64,000 nt of DNA, from NCBI RefSeq assembly GCF_003057885.1, contig NZ_QAGK01000006.1, positions 221,020 to 285,019 of the forward strand, read 5' to 3'. Below, in pieces: positions 27,538 through 36,427 of this stretch. Each line of letters starts with the position of its first letter. Within the stretch, counting starts at the first letter, position 1. Origin of the DNA: Oceaniglobus ichthyenteri. Its GTDB lineage: Bacteria > Pseudomonadota > Alphaproteobacteria > Rhodobacterales > Rhodobacteraceae. A program made the translations under genes and the position numbers. A model generated the notes under the pieces. It was not told the origin of the DNA. It saw nothing but the letters and a program-made list of their open reading frames with translations, and did no database searches.

Positions 27538-27821
27538 CGACAGCTTCCGCTCTCATGGATATCGCCATGATCATCACCTTTGTCGCACTGGCACTGGGAC
27601 AGATTCTGTCAATGGTGCGGCTGGTTCTGGGGCCGACGCCGGGCGACCGGATACTTGCGCTTGATACCATGGTGATTAACGCCTTGGGCCTTGTGGTCAT
27701 GCTGGGTATTTATCTGGGCATTCAGATTTATTTCGAGATTGCGCTGTTGATCGCAATGCTTGGGTTTGTGTCCACTGTTGCCCTGGCCCGCTTTCTTCTC
27801 AGAGGAGACATCATCGAATGA
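27534..27821 (+). CDS. mrpF: Mrp antiporter subunit F
   Basis: 95 residues, three membrane spans, signature RLVLGPTPGDRILALDTM with the conserved aspartates. Small membrane subunit of the Mrp antiporter. Overlaps both neighbours by four bases. Confidence 0.94.
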   Translation: MTTASALMDIAMIITFVALALGQILSMVRLVLGPTPGDRILALDTMVINALGLVVMLGIYLGIQIYFEIALLIAMLGFVSTVALARFLLRGDIIE

Positions 27822-28183
27822 CCGCCGAGATTGTTGGAACATATATCGTCGCCTTTTGCCTCTTGGCGGGTTCGGGATTTGTGATCGTCGGCGTGATCGG
27901 CCTGTTGAAATTCAACGATCCGATGACACGCCTGCACGCCCCCACCAAAGTGGGCACCATGGGCATCGGGATGCTGCTTTTGGCGTCGATGATCCATTCT
28001 TTCATGCTGGGCGATGCGTCGATGCATGAATTGCTGATCATGGCATTCCTGTTCGTCACCGCGCCGATTTCGGCCCATTTCATCGCAAAGGTCGCCATTC
28101 ACGGCGCAAATTGCGAAACACCGCCGCCACCGCCGCGCGATGACACCTGGTCAACGCTCAACACCCCCGAGGGCGATCTTTAA
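27818..28183 (+). CDS. mrpG: Mrp antiporter subunit G
   Basis: 121 residues, three membrane spans, signature GLLKFNDPMTRLHAPTKVGT. C-terminal tail is proline-rich (TPPPPPRDD-like). Last gene of the complete AB-C-D-E-F-G set; a hairpin follows at 28188. Confidence 0.94.
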   Translation: MTAEIVGTYIVAFCLLAGSGFVIVGVIGLLKFNDPMTRLHAPTKVGTMGIGMLLLASMIHSFMLGDASMHELLIMAFLFVTAPISAHFIAKVAIHGANCETPPPPPRDDTWSTLNTPEGDL

Positions 28184-28187
28184 CGAA

Positions 28188-28212
28188 ATCCGGCGTTATC
28201 GGCGCCGGATTC
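28188..28212. terminator. Hairpin between convergent mrpG and DUF1989 genes
   Basis: AATCCGGCG-TTATCGG-CGCCGGATT, nine-base perfect stem, overlapping the stop codon of the minus-strand gene. No good T run on either side, so a bidirectional terminator is likely but not certain. Confidence 0.45.
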
Positions 28213-28810
28213 GCAGTGCCACGTCGCGTGGCACACCATCAGTGCCGTTAATCACGATCAGGTCTTGCGGGCAGGCCGAAACGGCAAACAGGCAATCCAT
28301 TTCGGCGCGCAGCCGCACATATTGTCCGGGCGCGGTGCGGCTGGGATTATCCTCAAGCACGTCATTGTCACGGATCACCGTTTCCATGAACAGGTTCCAT
28401 GGCGTCGGGATACGCGGCGGGGTGCGCCCGATCCGCGCGAACGCAGCGCGCAGGTTGTCGGCGCAATTGTCGTGATACCCTTTGTGGCCGTAAAATATCC
28501 GGTAGCTGGGTTCACAACAGGCCGGGCACAGGGTGTCGTGAATGCCGGGCGATGTATCTTCGACAAAGGTCAGGATCGTGCGCCAACTGTCGGTGCACAG
28601 GGCATCACCGGGGCGAAACGTCATCCGGTAATGCAAGATCCGGCTGTGTTCCATCGACATGTATTCGTCGGGCGCATCCAGGGGAAAGGCCCAGGTATCA
28701 ACCACCTGACCACCGTGGGTGTTAACCACATCCACGCTATCCCCGGCGGCCAGTTCGATCATCCGCGCCTGTCGCGCGGGGACTTTGACCGTTTCGTAAC
28801 CGTCGCTCAT
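28196..28810 (-). CDS. DUF1989 (urea carboxylase-associated) family protein
   Basis: 204 residues from the ATG at 28810, preceded by GAGGAG; the upstream ATG at 28837 would overlap the hydrolase gene. Cupin-like fold family named for being near urea carboxylase genes. Cysteine/histidine-rich core (HDTLCPACCEPSYRIFYG, then HDNCADNLRAAF) may bind metal. Starts 10 bases after the hydrolase stop, so it is the last gene of the importer operon. Enzymatic role not proven for the family; here it may act on the product released by the hydrolase (inference). Confidence 0.85.
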   Translation of the reverse strand: MSDGYETVKVPARQARMIELAAGDSVDVVNTHGGQVVDTWAFPLDAPDEYMSMEHSRILHYRMTFRPGDALCTDSWRTILTFVEDTSPGIHDTLCPACCEPSYRIFYGHKGYHDNCADNLRAAFARIGRTPPRIPTPWNLFMETVIRDNDVLEDNPSRTAPGQYVRLRAEMDCLFAVSACPQDLIVINGTDGVPRDVALRIRRR

Positions 28811-28820
28811 CGCACTCTCC

Positions 28821-30815
28821 TCAGTATTCGAATTCATCGGTCCAGTCGCGTGCGAACACCTCGTCGTCGCCCTCTTTCGCCGTAAACCGCGACGTCAGAA
28901 CAAGGGTTGTACCCCGGCGCACCACCCGGGTGTCGGTTGCAATGCTGACGCACCAATCGCCCCGCTGATAGGTTTCGCAGAACTGAAAACCCGCCTCGGC
29001 CGCTCCGCCATCGCGGCGTTGAATAAAATAGTCCTGCGCGCCGCTGGATGTGATGCGAAGACCGTCAATCTCATAGGTTGACGGTGAGTTTTCTGTGCTA
29101 AGCGCAACCGCCCCGGTGGCCTGATTCCAATGTACATCACGGCTGACCTCCCCCGCCGCAATCACGGTTGACGGAACTGGCATGGCGTGGATCGCCGACG
29201 CGAAATCGGGCAGATCGTGATCGGCCTCTGTCGGCATTCCCGGCAAATCCAGCCGCAGGGATCCGGGCGCGAACCGGATTGCGTTATTGTCCGCCTCGGG
29301 CCAAACCATCGGCCAATAACTGGTCGACAGGGCCAGGCGCAGGCGGCTGCCGGGCGCAAATTCATGGGCAACACTCTTGATCGGCAGGGCGATTTCAAAC
29401 ATCTCACCGGGTGCCACGCCTTCGGGGCGTTTCAGGCGGTGCAATCCAAAAGTGATGCGCGCCACGGTGCCGTCGGGTTTCACCTCGTTCAGGCGAATCG
29501 CCAACAGGGCGCGCGGCCCGTCAAACGACAGGCGCAGCGTCAGCGTGGCGATCCCCACCAGATGCAGCGGTTCCGTTAACGGTGGGGTTGCAAAACACAG
29601 GGATGGCCCATCGTCCAGTGCCGCATCAGCGGCAAATTCCGGCCCGTTGCCGCCACCATCAAGCGGGCACCATTCGCCCCCCGCCGCGCCAACGGTCAGC
29701 GGGCTGTTCAGCACGATTTCATCACCCGCCCTGCCGGGTGTGGGCGACAAACGCTGGTCATCGGCAAAAAATGTTGTGCTCGGGGCGGTGGCGGGCCAGG
29801 TATCGACGCCAATCCAATCACCATCTATTTCGGGCGCACAGGTGTCGGGGTGCGGATCGCGCCCAACCCAGAGGCGCAGCATCGGCTCCTCCATCATGCC
29901 GGTGTCTTCATCCATCAGCCAATGACGCCACCAGCGCATGCACTCTTGCAAGAATCCGATCCGCGGCCCCGGCTGCCCCCATGTCGGGTACATATGTGTC
30001 CACGGCCCGATCAACGCCTTTCGCGGGCCGGGCAAATGCTCCATCAGGCGCAGGATCGGATCGGTATAGCCATCAACCCAACCGCCCACGGCATAGACCG
30101 CACAGTCGATATCGGCATAGTTTTCACAGACCGAACCGTGCCGCCAGAACGCATCCCGCTCCATATGGGCCATCCAGCGGGCCAATGGCGGCCTGATGCC
30201 ATCAAGGCGGGCCTTCCACATATCGCGCCATGTATCGCCCACATGGGCCGGATCGGGCGGACGGCCCAGTTGGGTAAACAGCCCCGCGCCCCATTGCATC
30301 CCGTCGATCAACAGCGCCCCGCCCATGAAATGCACATCGTCTCGATACCGGTCATCGGTGGAACAGGCGGTTATGATTGCCTTGAGCGCGGGGGGACGCC
30401 GCGCGGCAATCTGCAACCCCGCAAACCCGCCCCATGAAATGCCGATCATCCCGACATTGCCGTTGCACCAATCCTGCGCAGCCAGCCATGCGATGACCTC
30501 AAGCGCGTCATCCTGTTCCTGTTTCAGGTATTCATCATGCAAAAGCCCGCCGGAATTGCCCGATCCGCGAATATCGACCCGGCAGGCGGCGATCCCGCTT
30601 TCGGCGAAATACCCATGCATCATGCTGTCGGCCAGGGCGGTGCCATCGGATTGGCGATAGGGAATCCACTCCAAAACCACCGGCACCTTGGCCGCTGCGG
30701 GTGTTTGCGGCAGCCACAAACGCGCAGTCAGTTGCGTGCCATCACTTAGCGGAATGGCGATTTGGCGAAACGGCGCGGGGTGATCATTTGTTGTGGCGAA
30801 TGAGAAATTCTGCAT
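28821..30815 (-). CDS. CocE/NonD-family hydrolase (X-Pro dipeptidyl-peptidase S15 fold)
   Basis: 664-residue cytoplasmic serine hydrolase; no signal peptide. N-terminal alpha/beta hydrolase domain with nucleophile in MIGISWGGFAGLQ, acid in VGGWVDGYTDPILRL and histidine in IGPWTHMYPTWG, then a C-terminal jelly-roll domain (from about 380). Members cleave esters or amides such as cocaine, acylated amino acids or proline-terminated dipeptides. It lies between an oligopeptide-type importer and a DUF1989 gene, so its substrate is probably the imported compound. Longer than bacterial CocE (about 570) by inserts. Confidence 0.87.
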   Translation of the reverse strand: MQNFSFATTNDHPAPFRQIAIPLSDGTQLTARLWLPQTPAAAKVPVVLEWIPYRQSDGTALADSMMHGYFAESGIAACRVDIRGSGNSGGLLHDEYLKQEQDDALEVIAWLAAQDWCNGNVGMIGISWGGFAGLQIAARRPPALKAIITACSTDDRYRDDVHFMGGALLIDGMQWGAGLFTQLGRPPDPAHVGDTWRDMWKARLDGIRPPLARWMAHMERDAFWRHGSVCENYADIDCAVYAVGGWVDGYTDPILRLMEHLPGPRKALIGPWTHMYPTWGQPGPRIGFLQECMRWWRHWLMDEDTGMMEEPMLRLWVGRDPHPDTCAPEIDGDWIGVDTWPATAPSTTFFADDQRLSPTPGRAGDEIVLNSPLTVGAAGGEWCPLDGGGNGPEFAADAALDDGPSLCFATPPLTEPLHLVGIATLTLRLSFDGPRALLAIRLNEVKPDGTVARITFGLHRLKRPEGVAPGEMFEIALPIKSVAHEFAPGSRLRLALSTSYWPMVWPEADNNAIRFAPGSLRLDLPGMPTEADHDLPDFASAIHAMPVPSTVIAAGEVSRDVHWNQATGAVALSTENSPSTYEIDGLRITSSGAQDYFIQRRDGGAAEAGFQFCETYQRGDWCVSIATDTRVVRRGTTLVLTSRFTAKEGDDEVFARDWTDEFEY

Positions 30816-30842
30816 GGTCGAAAACCCGGTAAACGTGGTGTG

Positions 30843-30870
30843 GCCCGCCCGGTGTCATCCCCGGGCGGGC
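30843..30870 (-). terminator. Strong hairpin after the substrate-binding protein gene
   Basis: GCCCGCCCGG-TGTCATCC-CCGGGCGGGC, ten-base perfect stem in the 64-base gap between the binding protein and the hydrolase, no T run in the reading direction. It may stabilise the upstream mRNA or reduce read-through, giving more binding protein than hydrolase. Confidence 0.5.
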
Positions 30871-30879
30871 GGCGTTGTG

Positions 30880-32436
30880 TCAAACGGCAGAGAAATCGCG
30901 CAGCAGCGCCCATTGGGCATCGGCACTGAACACGGCGTTCACCTCGGGTTTGGACACCCAGGCATTCACCCCGTGATACAGGAACACATAGGCGCCGGTT
31001 TCCTCCAACTCATTCTGCAGCTCGACATACATCTGTGCGCGCTTGTCGGGGTCGGTTTCGGCCACGGCGGCGGCGTTTTTCTCATCCCAGCTTTGCGAAC
31101 AGGTGCGCTGAAAATTCCAGTTTCCGATCTGATCACAGGTGAACCATTCGGTCACCCAGCTGGGGTCGGGCGCGGTGGTGAACGGTTCGATGATCAGCTC
31201 GATGTTCTTCTGGCCTTCGGGGTCTTGTGCCTCGGCGATCATGGTGTTGCTGTCCATCTGCCGGATAGTCAGCGAAATGCCCACAGCGGCCAGTTGCACC
31301 TGAAGCACCTGAGCAACGATCAGAATATCGGGGTTGGTGCCAAAGGTCAGCGAGATCGACAGATCCGACACACCCGCCTCGGCCAACAGATCCTTGGCCT
31401 TTTGCGGATCATGGCCATACAGCACGTTGTCGCGCGCGCCCAACAGCGGCGGTGGCACCAGACCTTCGGCCTGATTGACCGCGCCGCCAAATGTGGCATC
31501 AACGATCTGTTTCACGTCCACCGCATGTTGGATCGCGCGGCGCACTTTGGGATCGGACAGTTTGGGGTTGTCCGCATTCATCCCGATCCAGGAATACCCA
31601 AGCGCGGGTTTCACCACCAGATCGGCACGGCTGCCCTCATAGGACGGGATCGAGTTCACCGCGATCTGGGTGCAATCGATATCACCTGCCGCAAAGGCGG
31701 TTTCGGCCGATGTGACATCGCCAATCGGCAACAACTCAATCGTGTCATAGTATGGTTCGGGGCCGGTCCAGCCGGGATTGCGCGTCAGGCGGATCACCTC
31801 GCGCGGGCGCCATTCGGCCAGTTGATAGGGGCCGGAACAGGCCGGAACCTGCGCGGTAAAGCTTTTCTGCCCCGATGCCTCCAACGCCTTTTTGCTCAGG
31901 ATAAGCCCCGAGGCATGGGGCAGCGTTGATGTAAACAGCGGCGCAAACGGGTTTTTCAGATGAATGATGCCGGTGTATTTTCCGGTCACCTCGACATTGT
32001 CCAGTGCCGCCCAATCCGAGGCATAGACGGCGTTCACTTCGGGATCGGCAAAGCGTTCATAGGAGAATTTCACATCTTCGGCGGTCATTTCGCCAAAATC
32101 GTCGGTGAACATGATGCCCTGACGCAATTCAAATTTCACGTGCTGCGGATCACTGTCGTCGATCATCGCGGCGGCGTCTTTTTCCCAAGTCCATTCATCG
32201 CCCGGCGCATAGCGCACGAGGCCGGAAAAGATCGCAAACATCACGGTTTCATCGTACCACCCGCCGCGCAACGCCGGATCAAGGCGTTCGATATCGCGGT
32301 CATTGCGGATGCGCAGGGTTTTGTTGTCTTGCGAAAACGCGGTCTTCGGGCCGACCATGCCCCCAATGGCCAAGGCCAATCCGCCGCCGCCCACACGTTG
32401 CATTGCCTGGCGGCGTGTCAGTTTGAATTCAGTCAT
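30880..32436 (-). CDS. ABC transporter substrate-binding protein, family 5 (peptide/nickel type)
   Basis: 518-residue periplasmic binding protein (SBP_bac_5). Twin-arginine-like leader LTRRQAMQRVGGGGLALAIG ending near TAFSQ. Family features: IRNDRDIERLDPALRGGWYD, EMTAEDVKFSYERFADPEVN, SDPKVRRAIQHAVDVKQIVD. Binds the substrate and delivers it to the DppBC-like permease. Unlike most such operons the binding-protein gene is downstream of the permease and ATPase genes; its start overlaps the ATPase stop by four bases. Confidence 0.92.
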   Translation of the reverse strand: MTEFKLTRRQAMQRVGGGGLALAIGGMVGPKTAFSQDNKTLRIRNDRDIERLDPALRGGWYDETVMFAIFSGLVRYAPGDEWTWEKDAAAMIDDSDPQHVKFELRQGIMFTDDFGEMTAEDVKFSYERFADPEVNAVYASDWAALDNVEVTGKYTGIIHLKNPFAPLFTSTLPHASGLILSKKALEASGQKSFTAQVPACSGPYQLAEWRPREVIRLTRNPGWTGPEPYYDTIELLPIGDVTSAETAFAAGDIDCTQIAVNSIPSYEGSRADLVVKPALGYSWIGMNADNPKLSDPKVRRAIQHAVDVKQIVDATFGGAVNQAEGLVPPPLLGARDNVLYGHDPQKAKDLLAEAGVSDLSISLTFGTNPDILIVAQVLQVQLAAVGISLTIRQMDSNTMIAEAQDPEGQKNIELIIEPFTTAPDPSWVTEWFTCDQIGNWNFQRTCSQSWDEKNAAAVAETDPDKRAQMYVELQNELEETGAYVFLYHGVNAWVSKPEVNAVFSADAQWALLRDFSAV

Positions 32437-33443
32437 ATCTCGCTCCTGTCGGTTAAAGGGTCTGGTGTGGCCACAGGCATCTCTTGCGGCCTGGCGTAAT
32501 GGCAGCTTGCCACATGGCCGGCGCCGATGGTTTCAAGCGCGGGCGCCTTTTGCGCGCAAAGATCGGTGGCCAACGGGCATCGGGTGCGAAATTCACATCC
32601 GGTGGGCCGGTCGGTCAGGCTGGGCACATCACCGGCGATCAACCCTTCGCCGCCGGTGGCATCCTTGGCCCCGATCAGGGCGCGGGTATAGGGGTGGGCG
32701 GGGGCGCGAAAAATCTGCTCGCTCGTGGCTTCCTCGACGATGCGGCCCAGATACATGATCGCAATGCGATCAGTGACATGGCGCGCCACGGCAAGGTTGT
32801 GGGTGATCAAAAGAAAGCTCACCCCAAGACGCGCCTGAAGATCGTTCAGCAGGTTCAAAAGTTCGCCCTGCACCGACAGATCAAGGCCCGCTGTCGGCTC
32901 ATCGGCGATCACCAGACTGGGTTCAAGTGCCAGGGCACGCGCCACGGTCACGCGCCGCGCCTGACCGCCGGAAATCTGATGGGGATAACGGTCGGCGAAA
33001 TCCGGGGTCAGGCCGACCAGATCCAACAGTTCAACCGCACGATCCCGCCGCCTGCCGTTCATCGCGCCCTGTATGGCAAGGGGTTCGGTGACAGATGTGC
33101 CCAAAGTCATCCGCGGATCAAGTGACGCCACCGCATCCTGAAACATCATCGCGGTGCGCAATCTGATCTGGCGCCATTCCGGCGCATCCTGCGACGTAAC
33201 GGTAATATCATCCACCCGCACCGACCCCGCCGTGATCGGAGCCAGCCCCATGGCGGCCCGGCCCAGCGTGGTTTTTCCACTGCCGCTTTCGCCAATCAGG
33301 CCAACGGTCTGGCCCGTATCAATGGCCAGTGATATGTCGGGCAACACGGTCACATGGGCGGGCGCACCGCGCAGCCGGGCGATATAACCGGCCGAGGGAT
33401 AGCGCACCTCAAGATCTGTAATTTCCAAAAGCGGGCGGGTCAT
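32433..33443 (-). CDS. Peptide-type ABC transporter ATPase (DppF-like)
   Basis: 336 residues. Walker A GESGSGKTT, signature QISGGQARRVTVARAL, Walker B LVIADEPTAGLD, and the C-terminal oligopeptide ATPase extension with a cysteine cluster (CEFRTRCPLATDLCAQ, then CHYARP) that in this family can hold an Fe-S cluster. Paired with the following DppD-like ATPase; overlaps it by four bases. Confidence 0.93.
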   Translation of the reverse strand: MTRPLLEITDLEVRYPSAGYIARLRGAPAHVTVLPDISLAIDTGQTVGLIGESGSGKTTLGRAAMGLAPITAGSVRVDDITVTSQDAPEWRQIRLRTAMMFQDAVASLDPRMTLGTSVTEPLAIQGAMNGRRRDRAVELLDLVGLTPDFADRYPHQISGGQARRVTVARALALEPSLVIADEPTAGLDLSVQGELLNLLNDLQARLGVSFLLITHNLAVARHVTDRIAIMYLGRIVEEATSEQIFRAPAHPYTRALIGAKDATGGEGLIAGDVPSLTDRPTGCEFRTRCPLATDLCAQKAPALETIGAGHVASCHYARPQEMPVATPDPLTDRSEI

Positions 33444-34414
33444 GTGTTCACCAGATGGCAGGCGGCGCGGCGGCCCGGCCCTGCGGATTCAAGTTTCGGG
33501 CGGATGGTTTCGCAACACTCAATCGCAACCGGACAACGCGGTGCAAACACGCACCCTTGGGGAAGATTGTCGGGCGCGGGCACAGTGCCCGGAATCGTGG
33601 GCAGACTGCGGGTGGGTTTGCCAATCCGGGCCGGATCACACGCAAGAAGCGCCTGTGTATAGGGGTGTTTTGGGGCCTCAAGCACCTGAGCCACAGTACC
33701 GGATTCCACTAACTCACCGGCATACAAAACCGCCACCCGGTCGCACAGGCGTTCAACCACGCTGATGTCATGGGTGATAAACACGGTGGCACCGCGCACC
33801 CGCGCCTTGGCATCCGCCATAATCCCGAGGATCTGCGCCTCGGTCGTGGCATCGAGCGCCGTTGTCGGCTCGTCCGCGATCAACAATTTCGGCTCGGCCA
33901 ACAGGGCGGCGGCGATGGCGATGCGTTGCAAAATGCCGCCTGACATCTGATGGGGGTATTGCGTCATCCGCACCTCGGGGTCAGACAGCCCGACCTGCGC
34001 CAACATATCCGTGGCGCGTGCACGACGTTCAGCGCGGTTCAGATCCCCGCGCCAATGCTGAAACTCATCCAACTGCCGCCCGATCCGCATGATCGGGTTC
34101 AGGGCGGTAAACGGATCCTGCGCAATGGTGGCAATTTCGGTGCCGCGCAGGGCGCGCAGGGTGCGGGCCGGCATATGCGCCAGATCGCGCCCCTCAAACC
34201 GCACAGTGCCGCCAATCTGCGATCCATCGGGCAACAGGCCGATGATCGCGGCGGCCAGGCTGGATTTTCCCGACCCGCTTTCGCCGACAAGGCCAAGGGT
34301 TTCGCCCTGCGCCACGTCCAGCGTGACACCGCGCACCGCCGGGGCCGGTGCGCCGGGATAGGTGATGGAAACATCGTCAAGCGACAGGATCGGTTCGCGC
34401 ACCAAATTATTCAT
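33440..34414 (-). CDS. Peptide-type ABC transporter ATPase (DppD-like)
   Basis: 324 residues. Walker A GESGSGKSS, signature QMSGGILQRIAIAAAL, Walker B LLIADEPTTALD, C-terminal oligopeptide extension with cysteines in CVFAPRCPVAIECC. Second nucleotide-binding subunit of the importer. Four-base overlaps on both sides (ATGA). Confidence 0.93.
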   Translation of the reverse strand: MNNLVREPILSLDDVSITYPGAPAPAVRGVTLDVAQGETLGLVGESGSGKSSLAAAIIGLLPDGSQIGGTVRFEGRDLAHMPARTLRALRGTEIATIAQDPFTALNPIMRIGRQLDEFQHWRGDLNRAERRARATDMLAQVGLSDPEVRMTQYPHQMSGGILQRIAIAAALLAEPKLLIADEPTTALDATTEAQILGIMADAKARVRGATVFITHDISVVERLCDRVAVLYAGELVESGTVAQVLEAPKHPYTQALLACDPARIGKPTRSLPTIPGTVPAPDNLPQGCVFAPRCPVAIECCETIRPKLESAGPGRRAACHLVNT

Positions 34415-35292
34415 GACCGCCCCCCGCTGCGCGGATCGAGCGCATCGCGCAGCGCTTCGCCCAGAAAGGTGAAGGCGATCGTCGACACGACAATCGGCAG
34501 CCCCGCCGCCACCGCAATATGGGGCGCTTGGCGCACATAAGTGTATCCCTCGGCCAGCATGTTGCCCCAGCTGGATTGCGGCGGCTGAATCCCCTGCCCC
34601 AGAAAGCTGAGCCCGGATTCAATGCCGATGACGGCGGGAATATCCATGGCAATCAACACCAAAATCGGCCCGATCAGATTGGGCAACATATGCGTCACCG
34701 CAAGCCGCAGGCGCGACGCGCCCATGGATTGTGCGGCAACGATAAAATCGGCGTTGTTCAGCACCATCACCTGATTGCGGACAACGCGGAAATACCCCGG
34801 CGCCATCGATACCGCGATCACCGAAATCAGTGTGACCATCGATGCGCCATATATCGTGACCAGCGCCAGCGCGAACAAAACCAAAGGCAGTGCCTTGATC
34901 GAATCGTTGAATAAAACCAACACACTGTCCAAAACCTTACCACCCAGCCCCGCCGCCATGCCCATGGCCATGCCGACAGCCAACGCGCCACCGGTGCCGG
35001 CGAAAGCCACATACAGTGCGGTGCGCGTGCCATGGATGATGCGCGATAACAGATCGCGCCCCAACTGATCGGTGCCCAGCCAATGGGCGCCGCTTGGCCC
35101 CTGCATTCGGTTGACCGGCGCAATGGCGTTGGGGTCGTACGGCGCCAGCCAAGGTGCCGCAATCGCGGCCAGCGCAAAGGCCATCACCACGATTGCCGCG
35201 ATGGCCCCCAGCGGCGCGCCAAACAAACGGCGCAGCACGCCAAAGCGTTCGGCACGCACGGCAACGGGAGGCGATACAGTGCTGTCAGCCAT
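34411..35292 (-). CDS. Peptide-type ABC transporter permease (DppC-like)
   Basis: 293 residues, six membrane spans after a cytoplasmic N-terminus. Signature HWLGTDQLGRDLLSRIIHGT and the EAA loop VAAQSMGASRLRLAVTHMLP. Forms the membrane channel with the DppB-like subunit. Three bases separate it from dppB-like gene. Confidence 0.94.
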   Translation of the reverse strand: MADSTVSPPVAVRAERFGVLRRLFGAPLGAIAAIVVMAFALAAIAAPWLAPYDPNAIAPVNRMQGPSGAHWLGTDQLGRDLLSRIIHGTRTALYVAFAGTGGALAVGMAMGMAAGLGGKVLDSVLVLFNDSIKALPLVLFALALVTIYGASMVTLISVIAVSMAPGYFRVVRNQVMVLNNADFIVAAQSMGASRLRLAVTHMLPNLIGPILVLIAMDIPAVIGIESGLSFLGQGIQPPQSSWGNMLAEGYTYVRQAPHIAVAAGLPIVVSTIAFTFLGEALRDALDPRSGGRS

Positions 35293-35295
35293 GGT

Positions 35296-36240
35296 TTACC
35301 CTTTCTCGGCCAGGCGCGGATCAAGGTAAGCGATGGCCGCATCGGCAATGAAATTCGCCACGACATACAGCGCCGTCGTCACCACCACCGACCCCAACAG
35401 CACCGGGAAATTGCGGCTGATCACCGCGTCATAGGCCATGGAGCCAAGGCCAGGGCGTGAAAACACCACCTCGACCAACACCGCACCCGACAACAGATTG
35501 CCCATGCCCACGCCCAAAACCGAAATGACCGGCACCACCGCAATCGGCAAAACAAACCGCAGCGCGATCCGCAGATCGCTGACCCCGAAAGAGCGATAAG
35601 TGCGCACATGGGGCTGGGCCAAGGTTTCCAGCATCGCAACCCGGACAAGGCGCGCAATGTATCCCACCCATGCCACGCCAATGGCAAAGGCCGGTAGCAC
35701 AAGATGATGCGCCTGATCGCCGTAATTGCCCGGTTCGCCCGCACCGATGGCCGGAAACCAGCTCAGTTGAACGGCGAAAAGGATCAGCGCGTAAATTGCT
35801 GTCAGGAACGCGGGCAAGGCAACAACGCTGGTCGAAATGATCCCGATCACCCAATCGGTCCAGGTGTTGGGCCGCATGGCCGCCCAGATCCCCAAGGGCA
35901 CCCCGATCACAGCCGCCCAAAGCACCCCGACCACGGCCAACAGAATCGTTTTGGGCAGGGCCGCAAACACAAGATCGGCGACTGGACGTTGGCTCAGGAT
36001 ATCGGTGCCGAAATCGCCGTGCATGAGATTCCACAGAAACGTCAGCGCCTGCACCGGCAATGGGTCGTCCAGCCCCATCTGTTCGCGAAAGAACGCCTTT
36101 TGCGCCTCGCTGGCGCGGGGGCCCAAGGCAATCGTCGCCGGATCGCCGGGCACTGCGTAAATCAACAAAAACAGCAGCAACATGGCAACCACAAGAACGG
36201 CCAACCCCAGGATTACGCGTCTTAAAAGATAGTTTGCCAT
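35296..36240 (-). CDS. Peptide-type ABC transporter permease (DppB-like)
   Basis: 314 residues from the ATG at 36240 (MANYLLRRVILGLAVLVVAM, a typical DppB start); the frame continues to 36390 across the operator region and is not used. EAA loop VRTYRSFGVSDLRIALRFVL, six spans. First gene of the importer operon, divergent from the GntR regulator at 36428. Confidence 0.93.
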   Translation of the reverse strand: MANYLLRRVILGLAVLVVAMLLLFLLIYAVPGDPATIALGPRASEAQKAFFREQMGLDDPLPVQALTFLWNLMHGDFGTDILSQRPVADLVFAALPKTILLAVVGVLWAAVIGVPLGIWAAMRPNTWTDWVIGIISTSVVALPAFLTAIYALILFAVQLSWFPAIGAGEPGNYGDQAHHLVLPAFAIGVAWVGYIARLVRVAMLETLAQPHVRTYRSFGVSDLRIALRFVLPIAVVPVISVLGVGMGNLLSGAVLVEVVFSRPGLGSMAYDAVISRNFPVLLGSVVVTTALYVVANFIADAAIAYLDPRLAEKG

Positions 36241-36331
36241 GGTTTCCGTTTTATAGCGTCGTGACCCCTGCGCCGCCGACAGATGCGGCAAATGCGTTGA
36301 CGCAGGATTGATCCTTGAAAGTATGCTTGGT

Positions 36332-36351
36332 AATATATCACAGTATATATT
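36332..36351. promoter_or_regulatory. 20-base palindrome, candidate operator of the GntR regulator
   Basis: AATATAT-CACAGT-ATATATT, a perfect seven-base inverted repeat in an AT-rich patch of the 187-base divergent region. FCD-type GntR regulators usually bind such sites beside their own gene. It is 92 bases before the importer start and 77 before the regulator start. Confidence 0.55.
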
Positions 36352-36427
36352 GCAACCCGATGGCCGAGACAGACTCTGATTGTCATGCAAACCGCCTGTG
36401 TTCTGATTGCCCCGTGAAAGGTGCCCG

